Shown here in pieces: positions 22,506 through 30,954 of a stretch of 64,000 nucleotides of DNA; positions within the stretch are counted from its first letter, which is position 1, and every line of letters starts with the position of its first letter. The position numbers and the translations under genes are program-made. Below the pieces are notes generated by a model, which saw only the letters and a program-made list of their open reading frames with translations, did no database searches and was not told the DNA's origin. The stretch is from Chloroflexota bacterium (GTDB lineage: Bacteria > Chloroflexota > Anaerolineae > Promineifilales > Promineifilaceae), in assembly GCA_014584575.1 (NCBI GenBank), contig JACTMP010000054.1, positions 62,001 through 126,000 on the forward strand, in the 5' to 3' direction.

Positions 22506-24844
22506 TGAGTCAACCGCCTGTGAAATTAGAAACACTGCTGGACAGCTACAACGCCAACACCATTAAAGAGATGTTGACCAATCTGGGCAAGCAGCCCAAA
22601 GTGGCCAAAGGGACCAACGTGCCCTGGCTGGCAACCGAATTTGCCCGGCCGGAACGATTGCCGCACGAGTTGGGCCGGTTAAACGAGCCGGAAAAAATTG
22701 TGCTGGCGTACCTGCGCCAGAAAAATGGGCGGCTCAACTGTGACCGGCTGCGGCAGCTAATGGCTCTACACGCTGATTTGCTGGAAAAATCACAACCTTC
22801 CCCGCATATGATTGTGGTGAATGGCGAACGCCAGCCGTCCTATCGGGCAAACCCGCACTACAAAGGCAAACCGACGTTTGAGGATTTGCTGGCCGGGCTG
22901 GCGATGAAGGGGTTGGTGTTTAGCCAGCAACCACTGGACGACAGCCGCACCACGTTGGATTGGCTGTACGGCCGTGTCATCATCCTGCCTGATTACGTGC
23001 GGCAGAAACTGGACAGCATCCCGTTGCCAGAACTGCCCAACCCGGCCAGCATTGAACCGGCGCACGTGGCGCGTGGTTCCAGCCAGAACTTTTTGCGCGA
23101 TTTGGGGCGCTACGGCCGTTACCTGCGCCGCAAAGGTAAGCTGCCCCTCACCACCCAAAACCAGTTGTACAAAGATGACCTGAAAGCGATTGCCGCCGAG
23201 ATGAGCTTCCCCACCGACCTGGGCAGCGGCAAAAAGGAGACGGACAACGGCCGTCTCTACTTCCTGCGCGGCCTGCTGCCCAAAGTAGAACTGGCCAAAC
23301 AACGCTATGCCGGTGAAGGGCTGACGGCCGTGCCCGATTCCCGGTTCTGGCAAATGGACATGGCCGACCGCGCCGAACTCGCTTTCCGCGCCTGGCAAGA
23401 TGAAGGCGCCTGGTATGAACTGCCCAACCTGCGCCATTTCCAGCGCGGCAACCGCACCGACTTTGCGCCGCAAGGGCTGGTGGACGTCCGCAAAGCAATT
23501 ATGCGCCACATTACGGACATGGGGGCGGGCTGGGTCAGCGTCTCAGAATTGACGGAAACCATCAAGAGTGAAGATTACGGCTTCTTCATCAAAGAACGGA
23601 AAGTGAGCCATTGGAGCTATTACGGCCGTTATACCTCCTCTCCTTACGAGGGCAGCAACAACCCCTATGGCGTCACCTTTGGCAACTTCAAAGATGAAAA
23701 AGATGGCTGGAACAAAGTGGAAGCTGACCTGATCAACCACGTCATTGCCGGGCCGCTGCATTGGATGGGGTTGGTGGATTTGGGTTACATGCAAAAACCA
23801 GCCACCGACTTGAGCGGCACGCAGAAAATAGACGGCTACCGCTTGACCGCCATGGGGGAATGGCTGCTGGCGCTGGGGCCAAAACCGGAAACTGTGGCTG
23901 GCGAGGGCAACGTGGTGGTGCAGCCTAACTTTGAAGTGGTGGTGATGGCCCCCTTTGACGACGAGATATTGCTGGCGCTTGACCATTTTGCCCGCGCCAT
24001 CAAAGAGGGCGACCACGTCATCACCTACGAAATCAGCCGCATCAGCGTCTACAACGGCCAGAAAACCGGATGGCCGGTGGAGCGTGCAATCACCTGGCTG
24101 GAAACGATCAGCAAACAACCGCTGCCGCAGAACGTGCGCCGCAGCCTGGAAGAGTGGGAGGCGCTGCACCAGCGCATCACCATTCGCCAGCACGTCAACC
24201 TGCTGGAAACGGCCGCGCCCGCCGTCGCCGACCAGCTAGAGCCGGCGCTGGCCGATCTGGTTCGCCGCACCGCGCCCACCGTCTTTCTGTCCAAAGTCAA
24301 GGGGGATCAATTGGCGCAAAATTTGCGCCAGGAAGGCTGGCTGCCGCTGCGCACACCCGCCGGGATTACGGCCGCACCTAACAGCGTTACCATTGACCGC
24401 GACGGCCGTGTTGTTTACAACCACCCCACCCCCAGCATCTACGCCCAGGGTATCATCGCCCCTTTGAGCGTGGAAACGGGGCACGGCCGTGAACTGACCC
24501 CCACCCAGGTCAAAGCCAACATTGCGGGCAAGGATGGCCTGGAAAAACTGCTGGCTTCCCTGGCGGCCATCCACGCCGGCCCCCTGCCAGACGCCCTGGT
24601 GGTGAAATTGAAGGCGTGGAGCCATTACTACGGCAACGCCCACCAGGAAACGCTGACTCTGATCGAATTTAAGGACATCGCCACCCGCGACGAACTGCTC
24701 CAGGACGCGGAATTGGGCCAATACCTGGCCCCCTTCAACGCCCCCGTCCGCGCCCTGGCCATCGTCCACCCCCAGCACGAAGCCACCGTCCATGCTCTGC
24801 TGGCGGAGCGGGGAGTGAAAATTGAAGAAGGAATAAAAAAATGA
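22505..24844 (+). CDS. helicase-associated domain protein, XPB partner
   Basis: This 779-residue protein overlaps the preceding stop by one base (ATGA-type junction). The N-terminal part (K-L-E-T-L-L-D-S-Y ... L-T-N-L-G-K-Q-P-K) and the C-terminal stretch with V-V-V-Q-P-N-F-E-V-V-V-M (about residues 470-480) and the closing L-A-I-V-H-P-Q-H-E-A-T-V-H-A-L-L-A-E-R-G match helicase-associated proteins that in actinobacteria sit next to XPB helicases. The V-V-Q-P-N-F-E-V strand is a family hallmark. It has no ATPase motifs. It presumably binds DNA or the helicase encoded downstream. It shares its C-terminal domain type with the preceding protein, which suggests an old duplication. Confidence 0.75.
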   Translation: MSQPPVKLETLLDSYNANTIKEMLTNLGKQPKVAKGTNVPWLATEFARPERLPHELGRLNEPEKIVLAYLRQKNGRLNCDRLRQLMALHADLLEKSQPSPHMIVVNGERQPSYRANPHYKGKPTFEDLLAGLAMKGLVFSQQPLDDSRTTLDWLYGRVIILPDYVRQKLDSIPLPELPNPASIEPAHVARGSSQNFLRDLGRYGRYLRRKGKLPLTTQNQLYKDDLKAIAAEMSFPTDLGSGKKETDNGRLYFLRGLLPKVELAKQRYAGEGLTAVPDSRFWQMDMADRAELAFRAWQDEGAWYELPNLRHFQRGNRTDFAPQGLVDVRKAIMRHITDMGAGWVSVSELTETIKSEDYGFFIKERKVSHWSYYGRYTSSPYEGSNNPYGVTFGNFKDEKDGWNKVEADLINHVIAGPLHWMGLVDLGYMQKPATDLSGTQKIDGYRLTAMGEWLLALGPKPETVAGEGNVVVQPNFEVVVMAPFDDEILLALDHFARAIKEGDHVITYEISRISVYNGQKTGWPVERAITWLETISKQPLPQNVRRSLEEWEALHQRITIRQHVNLLETAAPAVADQLEPALADLVRRTAPTVFLSKVKGDQLAQNLRQEGWLPLRTPAGITAAPNSVTIDRDGRVVYNHPTPSIYAQGIIAPLSVETGHGRELTPTQVKANIAGKDGLEKLLASLAAIHAGPLPDALVVKLKAWSHYYGNAHQETLTLIEFKDIATRDELLQDAELGQYLAPFNAPVRALAIVHPQHEATVHALLAERGVKIEEGIKK

Positions 24845-24892
24845 GATTAGGAGATTGAGAGATTATCCAATCTCCCAATCTCCCAATCTCTC
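24843..24892. repeat. intergenic inverted tandem repeat, GAGATT type
   Basis: GAGATTAGGAGATTGAGAGATT then inverted AATCTCCCAATCTCCCAATCTC. It fills the gap before the XPB helicase and provides the TGA of the preceding gene. Confidence 0.88.
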
Positions 24893-24899
24893 CATTATC

Positions 24900-26621
24900 A
24901 TGTACAACCCCCAAAACCCCCTCATTGTGCAAGGCGATAGTACGGTGTTGTTGGAAGTAGACAACGGCCGTTACCCGGAAGGGCGGGATTTGCTGGCTCG
25001 TTTTGCCGAACTGGAAAAAAGCCCGGAATACATTCACACCTACCGCATCAGCCCGCTGAGCCTGTGGAACGCCGCCGCCGCCGGGCTGACGGCCGAAGCC
25101 ATTCTGGCCGGCCTGGATGACCTGGCCAAATACCCCCTGCCAGACAACGTGCGCCATGACATCCGCGACTACATCAGCCGCTATGGGCTGGTGAAGCTGG
25201 TGCGCCAGGAAGAAGAGCTGCTGCTGGTTGCCAGCGACGAGTTGATCGTCACGGAGTTGGTGCGGCATAAACAGTTACGGCCGTATATCGCCACCCAACT
25301 CGACCCCTGCACCCTGCGCATGGACCCGGCGCGGCGCGGCCACATCAAACAAGCCCTGGTCATCATCGGCTACCCCGCCGAAGACCTGGCCGGTTACGTC
25401 GAAGGCGAAACGCTAACCCTCAACCTGCTGCCCATCACCCAACAAAACAAGCCGTTCAAACTGCGAGACTACCAGTATGAAGCCGCAGCCACCTTTCATG
25501 CGCAGGGCCGGGCCAGCGGCGGCAGCGGCGTCATCGTCCTGCCCTGCGGCGCGGGCAAAACGATGGTGGGCATCGCCGCGATCAACCAGTTGCAAACCAG
25601 CACCCTCATCCTGACGCCCAGCACCGTCGCTGCCCGGCAGTGGATTGATGAACTGCTGGACAAAACCAGCCTGGCCCCGGAGCAAATCGGCGAATACACC
25701 GGCGCACGCAAAAGTATCAAGCCGGTCACCATCAGCACCTACCAGACAATGACCTTCCGCAAGCGGGGCACACGTGGCCGCAGCCTGCCGCTGAATGAGG
25801 AGTTTCCCCACTTCTCTCTTTTTAGCGAACGAGATTGGGGGCTGATTGTCTACGATGAAGTCCATTTGCTGCCCGCACCCGTCTTCCGTGTCACGGCCGA
25901 ATTGCAGGCGCGGCGACGGCTGGGGCTGACGGCCACGCTGGTGCGTGAAGACGGTCAGGAGGAGGACGTTTTCTCCCTCATCGGCCCTAAGAAGTATGAC
26001 GTGCCCTGGCGCGAACTGGAAAAACAGGGCTGGATCGCCACCGCTCACGTCACCGAAGTGCGCATCCCCTTGCCGCCAGAAACCCGCGTCAGCTATGCCG
26101 TCGCCGAAGAGCGGGAAAAGGCGCGCATCGCCGCCGAAAACCCGGAAAAGCTGAACACGCTCGACCAGTTATTGGCTCGCCATTATGGGGACAATACGCT
26201 GATCATCGGCATGTACCTGGGGCAGTTGGAAATGGTGCAGCGGCGGTATGGCTTCCCGCTGATCACCGGCAAGACCCCGGTGAAACAGCGGCAGGAGTTG
26301 TTGGGGGCGTTTCGAGACGGCCGTATCAAAACCCTCATCATCAGCAAGGTGGGCAACTTCGCCATTGACCTGCCCGAAGCCAACGTGATGATCCAGATTA
26401 GCGGCACCTTTGGCAGTCGCCAGGAAGAAGCGCAGCGGCTCGGCCGTATTCTGCGCCCCAAACAAGAAAACAGCCTGGCCTACTTTTACTCTCTGGTGAG
26501 CAAAGACACAAAAGACCAGGAATTCAGCGCCAACCGCCAGCGATTCCTGACCGAACAGGGCTACCGTTACCACATCCTCTATGGCGATGAGATCGCCGAT
26601 TATGTGCCACCGGAACGATAA
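24900..26621 (+). CDS. XPB-type DNA repair helicase
   Basis: This 573-residue SF2 helicase belongs to the XPB/Ssl2 group. Residues 1-185 are an XPB N-terminal domain. Walker A is P-C-G-A-G-K-T-M (215-222), motif II is D-E-V-H (319-322), motif III L-T-A-T, followed at once by the XPB RED motif (R-E-D, 349-351), and motif VI is Q-R-L-G-R-I-L-R-P-K near residue 510. XPB opens DNA in nucleotide excision repair in archaea and eukaryotes; in bacteria it occurs sporadically, usually beside helicase-associated proteins as here. ATG 24900 is chosen because upstream codons read the repeat. No Bax1 nuclease gene follows. Confidence 0.9.
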   Translation: MYNPQNPLIVQGDSTVLLEVDNGRYPEGRDLLARFAELEKSPEYIHTYRISPLSLWNAAAAGLTAEAILAGLDDLAKYPLPDNVRHDIRDYISRYGLVKLVRQEEELLLVASDELIVTELVRHKQLRPYIATQLDPCTLRMDPARRGHIKQALVIIGYPAEDLAGYVEGETLTLNLLPITQQNKPFKLRDYQYEAAATFHAQGRASGGSGVIVLPCGAGKTMVGIAAINQLQTSTLILTPSTVAARQWIDELLDKTSLAPEQIGEYTGARKSIKPVTISTYQTMTFRKRGTRGRSLPLNEEFPHFSLFSERDWGLIVYDEVHLLPAPVFRVTAELQARRRLGLTATLVREDGQEEDVFSLIGPKKYDVPWRELEKQGWIATAHVTEVRIPLPPETRVSYAVAEEREKARIAAENPEKLNTLDQLLARHYGDNTLIIGMYLGQLEMVQRRYGFPLITGKTPVKQRQELLGAFRDGRIKTLIISKVGNFAIDLPEANVMIQISGTFGSRQEEAQRLGRILRPKQENSLAYFYSLVSKDTKDQEFSANRQRFLTEQGYRYHILYGDEIADYVPPER

Positions 26622-26658
26622 TCGGTTGTCGGACGATTGGGACAATCGTCCGACAACA

Positions 26659-27936
26659 CTAATCCTGAACGGCTTGCACACGGCGCAGCGGCTGCCACTG
26701 CCAATAGGTAAGCGAGCGCCAGAGCCATTCAAAGGGGCCAAAACGGAAATGATGGAGCCAGATAGGTGAGACTATCAATTGAAAGGCCCAAACACCCAAA
26801 ACAACCAAGACCTGCCCGGCACGGTTTACCTGGCCGAACCAGCCCAGTCCGTGCCCATAAAAAAGCGTGGTACAGATGAGTGTTTGTAAGAAGTAGTTGG
26901 TCAACGCCATGCGGCCAACGGCCGCAAAACGATTCACCACCAAGGGCATCCGTTCCGATTTGGCGATGAGCATGACCATGCCAATATAGCCAAAGCTAAC
27001 GAGTAGGCTACCCCAGTAATTGTATTGGCTGCCGGTGAACATGGAGTAAGAGAAGGCCCAATCGTGGGCAAAGTTTTGGACGACGCCCACAAGCACCAGC
27101 GGAAAGCCAACGAAGAAACCGAACAGCATCAGGCGCGTGAAAAATTGCCGGGAACGTTCGGCCGTTAAGACACCCCATTTGAACAAGGCCATGCCTATGA
27201 GCATCATCCCGCAAATGCGCCAACCCATGTAGACCAGGAAGATAAAGGTGTGCATTTCCAGAGAAGTAGCCACGCGGTATTCCATTTGCGCCAACCAGCC
27301 GCTCTGGAATGCGGTTACTTCGTCGGCGACCATTTCCGGGGTGGGCTGCCAGGAGAGGGTCATTTCGTGAAGTTGGTCCGCGGGCAGGTTCGGTAGTGAC
27401 GCCTGCCCTAAAAATTGAATGAGTGACGGGATGGCAAACAGGAAGAAACCCACTACAACCAGCCATTTAGGAGACCATTTGCGGAAGATATAGACAAAAA
27501 ATCCACAAACCGCGTAAGCGGCCAAGATGTCACCCGACCAGAAGAGGTAGGCGTGCATCAGGCCAAAAATGAGCAGCCAGAAGTTGCGCCGGTAATGCAG
27601 TCGGGCCGGGCTGACTCCTTTCTTTTCGGCGCTGCTGGTGATGAGAATGATGCCGGCGCCAAACATGATGGCGAACAAGGCCATAAACTTGAGGTCAAAA
27701 AAGACGTGGCCGAATATCCAGACCCATTTGTTCAATCCGGTCAGGTCGCCGAAGGCGCTGGGGTTTTGGTAGGCGGCATAGATCATGGCAAAACTTTGCA
27801 CGTTCATAACCAGGATGCCGAGGATGGCAAAACCGCGCAATGCGTCCAGGGCGGTGATGCGCTGGCTGGGTTTGGTGGGCACGGCCGTAGCCATAACCGC
27901 ATGTTCTTGTGGCAAATCAGTGGTGATTTGACTCAT
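26659..27936 (-). CDS. DUF418 multi-pass membrane protein
   Basis: This 425-residue integral membrane protein has about ten hydrophobic segments. The N-terminal signature R-I-T-A-L-D-A-L-R-G-F-A-I-L-G-I-L-V-M-N (residues 26-45) and the C-terminal G-R-M-A-L-T-N-Y-F-L-Q-T and P-I-W-L-x-x-F-R-F-G-P-x-E-W-L-W-R-S-L-T-Y motifs are diagnostic of DUF418. The family is related to membrane acyltransferases, but its reaction is not established. A strong AGGAGGTAAC ribosome site supports ATG 27936. It appears to be a single-gene unit. Confidence 0.92.
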   Translation of the reverse strand: MSQITTDLPQEHAVMATAVPTKPSQRITALDALRGFAILGILVMNVQSFAMIYAAYQNPSAFGDLTGLNKWVWIFGHVFFDLKFMALFAIMFGAGIILITSSAEKKGVSPARLHYRRNFWLLIFGLMHAYLFWSGDILAAYAVCGFFVYIFRKWSPKWLVVVGFFLFAIPSLIQFLGQASLPNLPADQLHEMTLSWQPTPEMVADEVTAFQSGWLAQMEYRVATSLEMHTFIFLVYMGWRICGMMLIGMALFKWGVLTAERSRQFFTRLMLFGFFVGFPLVLVGVVQNFAHDWAFSYSMFTGSQYNYWGSLLVSFGYIGMVMLIAKSERMPLVVNRFAAVGRMALTNYFLQTLICTTLFYGHGLGWFGQVNRAGQVLVVLGVWAFQLIVSPIWLHHFRFGPFEWLWRSLTYWQWQPLRRVQAVQD

Positions 27937-28077
27937 GGACAGGTTACCTCCTTGAAGGGTATGTGTAAGATGCCCTTACCATACCGGACGCCAAGGGGAG
28001 GCAACAGTGCCGGAGGTCATGTCGGGGTCATACGCTGGTCTATGACCATTTCTCTGAAGAAGTTGAACTTCTAAAAT

Positions 28078-28476
28078 TTAGAGCAGGTGTTCCGGGCCGA
28101 AGTGGTCGGGCAGGAGGGCATAGAGGGTGGTGACACGGCCGTGTCCCGCTGCATCCACCAGCCATACCGGCACATCTCCGGCAAACTCGGCCAATACCTG
28201 GCGGCAGGCGCCGCAGGGGGAACCGGCATTTTCGGTAGCCACAGCGACGGCCGTAAAGTCGCGGCAGCCTTCGGAGATGGCTTTGAACACGGCCGTGCGC
28301 TCGGCACAAATGGTCAGCCCATAGGAAGCATTTTCCACGTTGACGCCGGTGAAGATACGGCCGTCGGCCGCCAGCAGCGCCGCGCCCACTTTGTACTTTG
28401 AATAGGGCGCATAAGCCCGCTCTCGCACCGCCACCGCTGCCTGAATCAATGCCTCTCGTTGACTGTTGCTGATCAT
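28078..28476 (-). CDS. cdd: cytidine deaminase
   Basis: This 132-residue enzyme deaminates cytidine/deoxycytidine to uridine in pyrimidine salvage. It has the zinc site of the family: V-E-N-A-S-Y-G-L-T-I-C-A-E-R (the C-A-E zinc cysteine and catalytic Glu) and P-C-G-A-C-R-Q (the two further cysteines). The N-terminal R-E-R-A-Y-A-P-Y-S-K-Y-K-V-G-A-A segment is the usual substrate loop. Length is typical of the homotetrameric class. It follows the GlmU-like gene by about 60 bases on the same strand, separated by a hairpin. Confidence 0.95.
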   Translation of the reverse strand: MISNSQREALIQAAVAVRERAYAPYSKYKVGAALLAADGRIFTGVNVENASYGLTICAERTAVFKAISEGCRDFTAVAVATENAGSPCGACRQVLAEFAGDVPVWLVDAAGHGRVTTLYALLPDHFGPEHLL

Positions 28477-28500
28477 CTTATTGTCTCCTGGCCTGGATTC

Positions 28501-28556
28501 GAGGCCCGAAGCCCGACTTCGGGCCTCCGATTCCGATTACCGTTCACCGATTACCG
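28501..28556. repeat. hairpin plus GATTACCG repeat between the GlmU-like gene and cdd
   Basis: GAGGCCCGAAG and CTTCGGGCCTC (28501-28511, 28517-28527) are perfect complements. They are followed by GATTACCG-type units on one arm (28530-28556). The stem may act as a processing or attenuation element between the two genes. Confidence 0.7.
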
Positions 28557-29562
28557 AAAAAGGTGGTACGGCCGTGCCTGCCGCCACTGTTGCCTTTACC
28601 ACCATCGCCATCTCCACCCGGCTGCCATCTCCCACCTGAGCATCCCGTAAGATGGTATTGGGGCCAATGATACAGTCTGCGCCGACGGCCGTATTGCCCT
28701 GCAAATAACTGTTCGGCCAGATAACCGTATCTTGCCCGATCTGTACATCGGGGTCAATGTAAGTGCTGTCCGGGTCAATCAACGTCACCCCATGCGCCAG
28801 CCAATGGGCATTGGCGCGGCGGCGAAACGCCTTTTCCACAGCGACCAGTTCCGCTCGTGTACCGGCCCCCAACCCCTCATCTGGGTCATCGGTAATTACC
28901 GCGGCCACGCGCCGGTATTGGCGCACGGCCGTGTCAATCAAATCCGTCAGGTAATACTCTGTGCCACTTCGCGCCTGCCGCGCCGGAAGCGCGTGGATAT
29001 TGGCCCACAGGAAGTCGGCGTCAAAACAGTAGACGCCCACATTCTGCTCGCGGGTATTGAGCAGGGACTCACTGTTCGGCCGTTTTCTGGCTTCCGCTAC
29101 CTCCACAATTTCCCGCACCGACCCATCTTCACTGCGCACAACGCGGCCAAAAGAACTGGCAGGGTCGCCCATAACGGTGAGCATGGTAATGGGTGCCATG
29201 GTTTCCGCCTGCATTGTCGCCAGCCGCCGCAGCGTCTTCGCCCGCAGCAGGGGCATATCACCATAGGTCACAATGACCTGCGTGGCCTGCCCTTTTAATG
29301 CCGCCTCGGCCATCATTGTGGCATGACCTGTACCTGATTGTTCTGCCTGCACCACATACACAGCCTGGTCGCCCAACAGCGCCCGTACCCCATCTGCGCC
29401 AGGGCCAACCACCAAAACCGGCGGCAAATCGGCGACCTGCGCTGCCGCCTCAAAGACATGCTGCACCATGGGTTTGCCACCCACCTGGTGCAATATCTTC
29501 TGATACCTGGAATTCATGCGCGTTCCCTGCCCGGCCGCGAGCAGGACAATTGCTAGTGTCAT
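28537..29562 (-). CDS. GlmU-like sugar-1-phosphate nucleotidyltransferase with shortened left-handed helix
   Basis: This 341-residue protein starts with the nucleotidyltransferase signature L-A-A-G-Q-G-T-R-M-N-S (residues 8-18), then K-I-L-H-Q-V-G-G-K-P-M, Y-G-D-M-P-L-L (about 100) and N-x-G-V-Y-C-F-D-A. From about residue 245 it has left-handed beta-helix hexapeptides. It stops at about residue 341, whereas GlmU runs to about 456; the acetyltransferase catalytic segment is missing. It is probably a UDP-HexNAc or similar pyrophosphorylase only. ATG 29562 is set by the conserved start, since the longer frame extends upstream without support. A separate acetyltransferase would be needed if this is the only GlmU. 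Confidence 0.8.
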   Translation of the reverse strand: MTLAIVLLAAGQGTRMNSRYQKILHQVGGKPMVQHVFEAAAQVADLPPVLVVGPGADGVRALLGDQAVYVVQAEQSGTGHATMMAEAALKGQATQVIVTYGDMPLLRAKTLRRLATMQAETMAPITMLTVMGDPASSFGRVVRSEDGSVREIVEVAEARKRPNSESLLNTREQNVGVYCFDADFLWANIHALPARQARSGTEYYLTDLIDTAVRQYRRVAAVITDDPDEGLGAGTRAELVAVEKAFRRRANAHWLAHGVTLIDPDSTYIDPDVQIGQDTVIWPNSYLQGNTAVGADCIIGPNTILRDAQVGDGSRVEMAMVVKATVAAGTAVPPFSVIGER

Positions 29563-29618
29563 ATTTCTCCTCAATTCAATATCTTGATAGACCCGTGTTA
29601 TTCGTCCTGATCCATCCC

Positions 29619-29975
29619 TTATCGTTCCTTTGGCCATCCTGCTTCTTTATGCTTTTTGCGGTGGCAATTTGCACACCTGACCTCACATTTGGCTATCTCT
29701 CTCTCAAGAACGGCCGGATCAGATTCACCACAATCCACGCAAGGGTGCACTGCCAGGTGGCTTTGTACAAACTGACGGCTGACCAGGCTCGTTTCTTGCT
29801 TCTTTTTAAGCATGTTTTTCTTATGAACTGCCTTGTTCCTGGCGCACCATTCATTCTTCTGAATCTTCTGGCACTCGTGGCAGGTTCTTTGTCTCACACC
29901 CCGATTCTTCCACCGCCAGTTAAATTCAGACTCTTTCTTGGTTTCTGAGCAGTGATTGCAGGTAATCATTTCCAT
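29619..29975 (-). CDS. HNH-like zinc-finger protein missing the HNH core
   Basis: This 118-residue protein has a C-N-H-C (residues 6-9) and C-H-E-C (32-35) zinc ribbon at the N-terminus and a second cysteine pair set near the C-terminus: H-P-C-V-D-C-G-E-S-D-P-A-V-L-E, then directly R-E-I-A-K-C-E-V-R-C-A-N-C-H-R-K-K. In homologous small HNH proteins these two blocks are separated by about 30 residues that start with F-D-H-V, including the catalytic histidine. Here that middle part is absent, so nuclease activity is unlikely. It may be an inactivated or repurposed HNH protein. It lies alone between the GlmU-like gene and tRNA-Gln. Confidence 0.65.
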   Translation of the reverse strand: MEMITCNHCSETKKESEFNWRWKNRGVRQRTCHECQKIQKNEWCARNKAVHKKNMLKKKQETSLVSRQFVQSHLAVHPCVDCGESDPAVLEREIAKCEVRCANCHRKKHKEAGWPKER

Positions 29976-30051
29976 CGCTATCTTACTGAAGCAGCTCTCA
30001 TTGGAATTCAGTCATGAGGAGAGTAGTGTAAATGGGAAGGGCTGTAGAAAC

Positions 30052-30080
30052 AAAAAAGAGGCTATAAGAAATAACCTCTT
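30052..30080 (-). terminator. rho-independent terminator after tRNA-Gln
   Basis: On the minus strand AAGAGGTTAT-TTCTT-ATAGCCTCTT forms a 10-bp stem (one G-U pair) followed by a run of T. It starts about 20 bases after the tRNA 3' end. Confidence 0.88.
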
Positions 30081-30099
30081 TGTCATCCATTCATATAGC

Positions 30100-30170
30100 T
30101 GCGGTGCTAGGATTCGAACCTAGGAATGGCGGGTTCAAAGCCCGCTGCCTTACCACTTGGCGACACCGCA
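30100..30170 (-). tRNA. tRNA-Gln (anticodon UUG)
   Basis: A 71-base cloverleaf reads on the minus strand. The acceptor arms TGCGGTG and CACCGCA pair. The anticodon stem GCGGG/CCCGC encloses CTTTGAA, anticodon TTG. The T arm CTAGG-TTCGAAT-CCTAG is canonical. CCA is not encoded. The D arm carries GTGGTAAGGC. A promoter lies just upstream and a terminator just downstream, so it is a single-gene unit. Confidence 0.95.
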
Positions 30171-30183
30171 GTAACGAGCGCGG

Positions 30184-30212
30184 ATATTAACACAACGAAT
30201 TTTGGCGCGCAA
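30184..30212 (-). promoter_or_regulatory. promoter of tRNA-Gln
   Basis: On the minus strand TTGCGC (30212-30207) and TAATAT (30189-30184) are separated by exactly 17 bases. The -10 ends about 14 bases before the tRNA 5' end. Confidence 0.55.
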
Positions 30213-30265
30213 ACTTGCGCCGCCTGCGGCGTGGCGATTTTGGCCCGCCAGCCATCCGCCGTCAC

Positions 30266-30868
30266 TTACAATTCTTGCCGTCCTTCCAGGGCACGGCCGA
30301 GCGTAATTTCGTCCGTATATTCCAGGTCGCCGCCGACGGGCAGGCCGCGCGCCAGGCGGGTGAGTTTGGGTACGGTGTCTCCCAGCCGCCGCTGCAAGTA
30401 GAGGGCGGTGGATTCCCCTTCGAGGGTGGGGTTGGTGGCCAGGATTATTTCCTGAAACTGATTTTGGGCGACCCGCGCCAGTAGTTCCTCGATGCGCAAA
30501 TCTTCGGGGCCGACCCCTTCCACCGGGGAAATCGCGCCATGCAGGACGTGGTAACGGCCGTGAAACGCCCGCGACCGCTCAATGGCCAACACGTCCAGCG
30601 GCTCTTCCACTACACAAAGCAAGGTGTCATCCCGATTCGGGTCGCTGCACAGTTCACACGGGTCCGCCTCCGTGATGTTGAAGCAGACCGAGCAAAAACG
30701 AGTGCGCTCCACCAGGTCGCGCAGGGCGTCGGCCAGTTCCAATGCCTGCTCGTCCCCCACCCGCAGCAGGTAAAAGGTCAGCCGCGCCGCCGACTTCGGG
30801 CCAATACCTGGCAGCCGCGCAAATTCGTTGATCAAGCGTTGTACCGGTTTGGGAAGTGCGTTTGCCAC
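30266..30868 (-). CDS. recR: recombination mediator protein RecR
   Basis: RecR works with RecO/RecF to load RecA at gaps. The 200-residue length is typical. The N-terminal helix-hairpin-helix R-L-P-G-I-G-P-K-S-A-A-R (residues 18-29), the four-cysteine zinc finger C-S-V-C ... C-E-L-C (about 59-76) and the Toprim start C-V-V-E-E-P-L-D-V (about 85-93) are all present. The start is GTG 30868, preceded by GGAG. It is the last gene of the conserved dnaX-ybaB-recR cluster. Confidence 0.95.
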   Translation of the reverse strand: MANALPKPVQRLINEFARLPGIGPKSAARLTFYLLRVGDEQALELADALRDLVERTRFCSVCFNITEADPCELCSDPNRDDTLLCVVEEPLDVLAIERSRAFHGRYHVLHGAISPVEGVGPEDLRIEELLARVAQNQFQEIILATNPTLEGESTALYLQRRLGDTVPKLTRLARGLPVGGDLEYTDEITLGRALEGRQEL

Positions 30869-30885
30869 TTTTTTCTCCAGTAATC

Positions 30886-30954
30886 GGTTATCAGTAAACA
30901 GTTATCGGTAAATCACTCGCCGACAACCGATTACCGTTTACCGATTACCCCAAT
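30886..30954. repeat. intergenic inverted tandem repeat, GTAATCGG type
   Basis: GTAATCGGTTATCAG units followed by inverted CCGATTACCGTTTACCGATTACC. It lies between ybaB and recR; the ybaB stop is at its edge. Confidence 0.8.
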
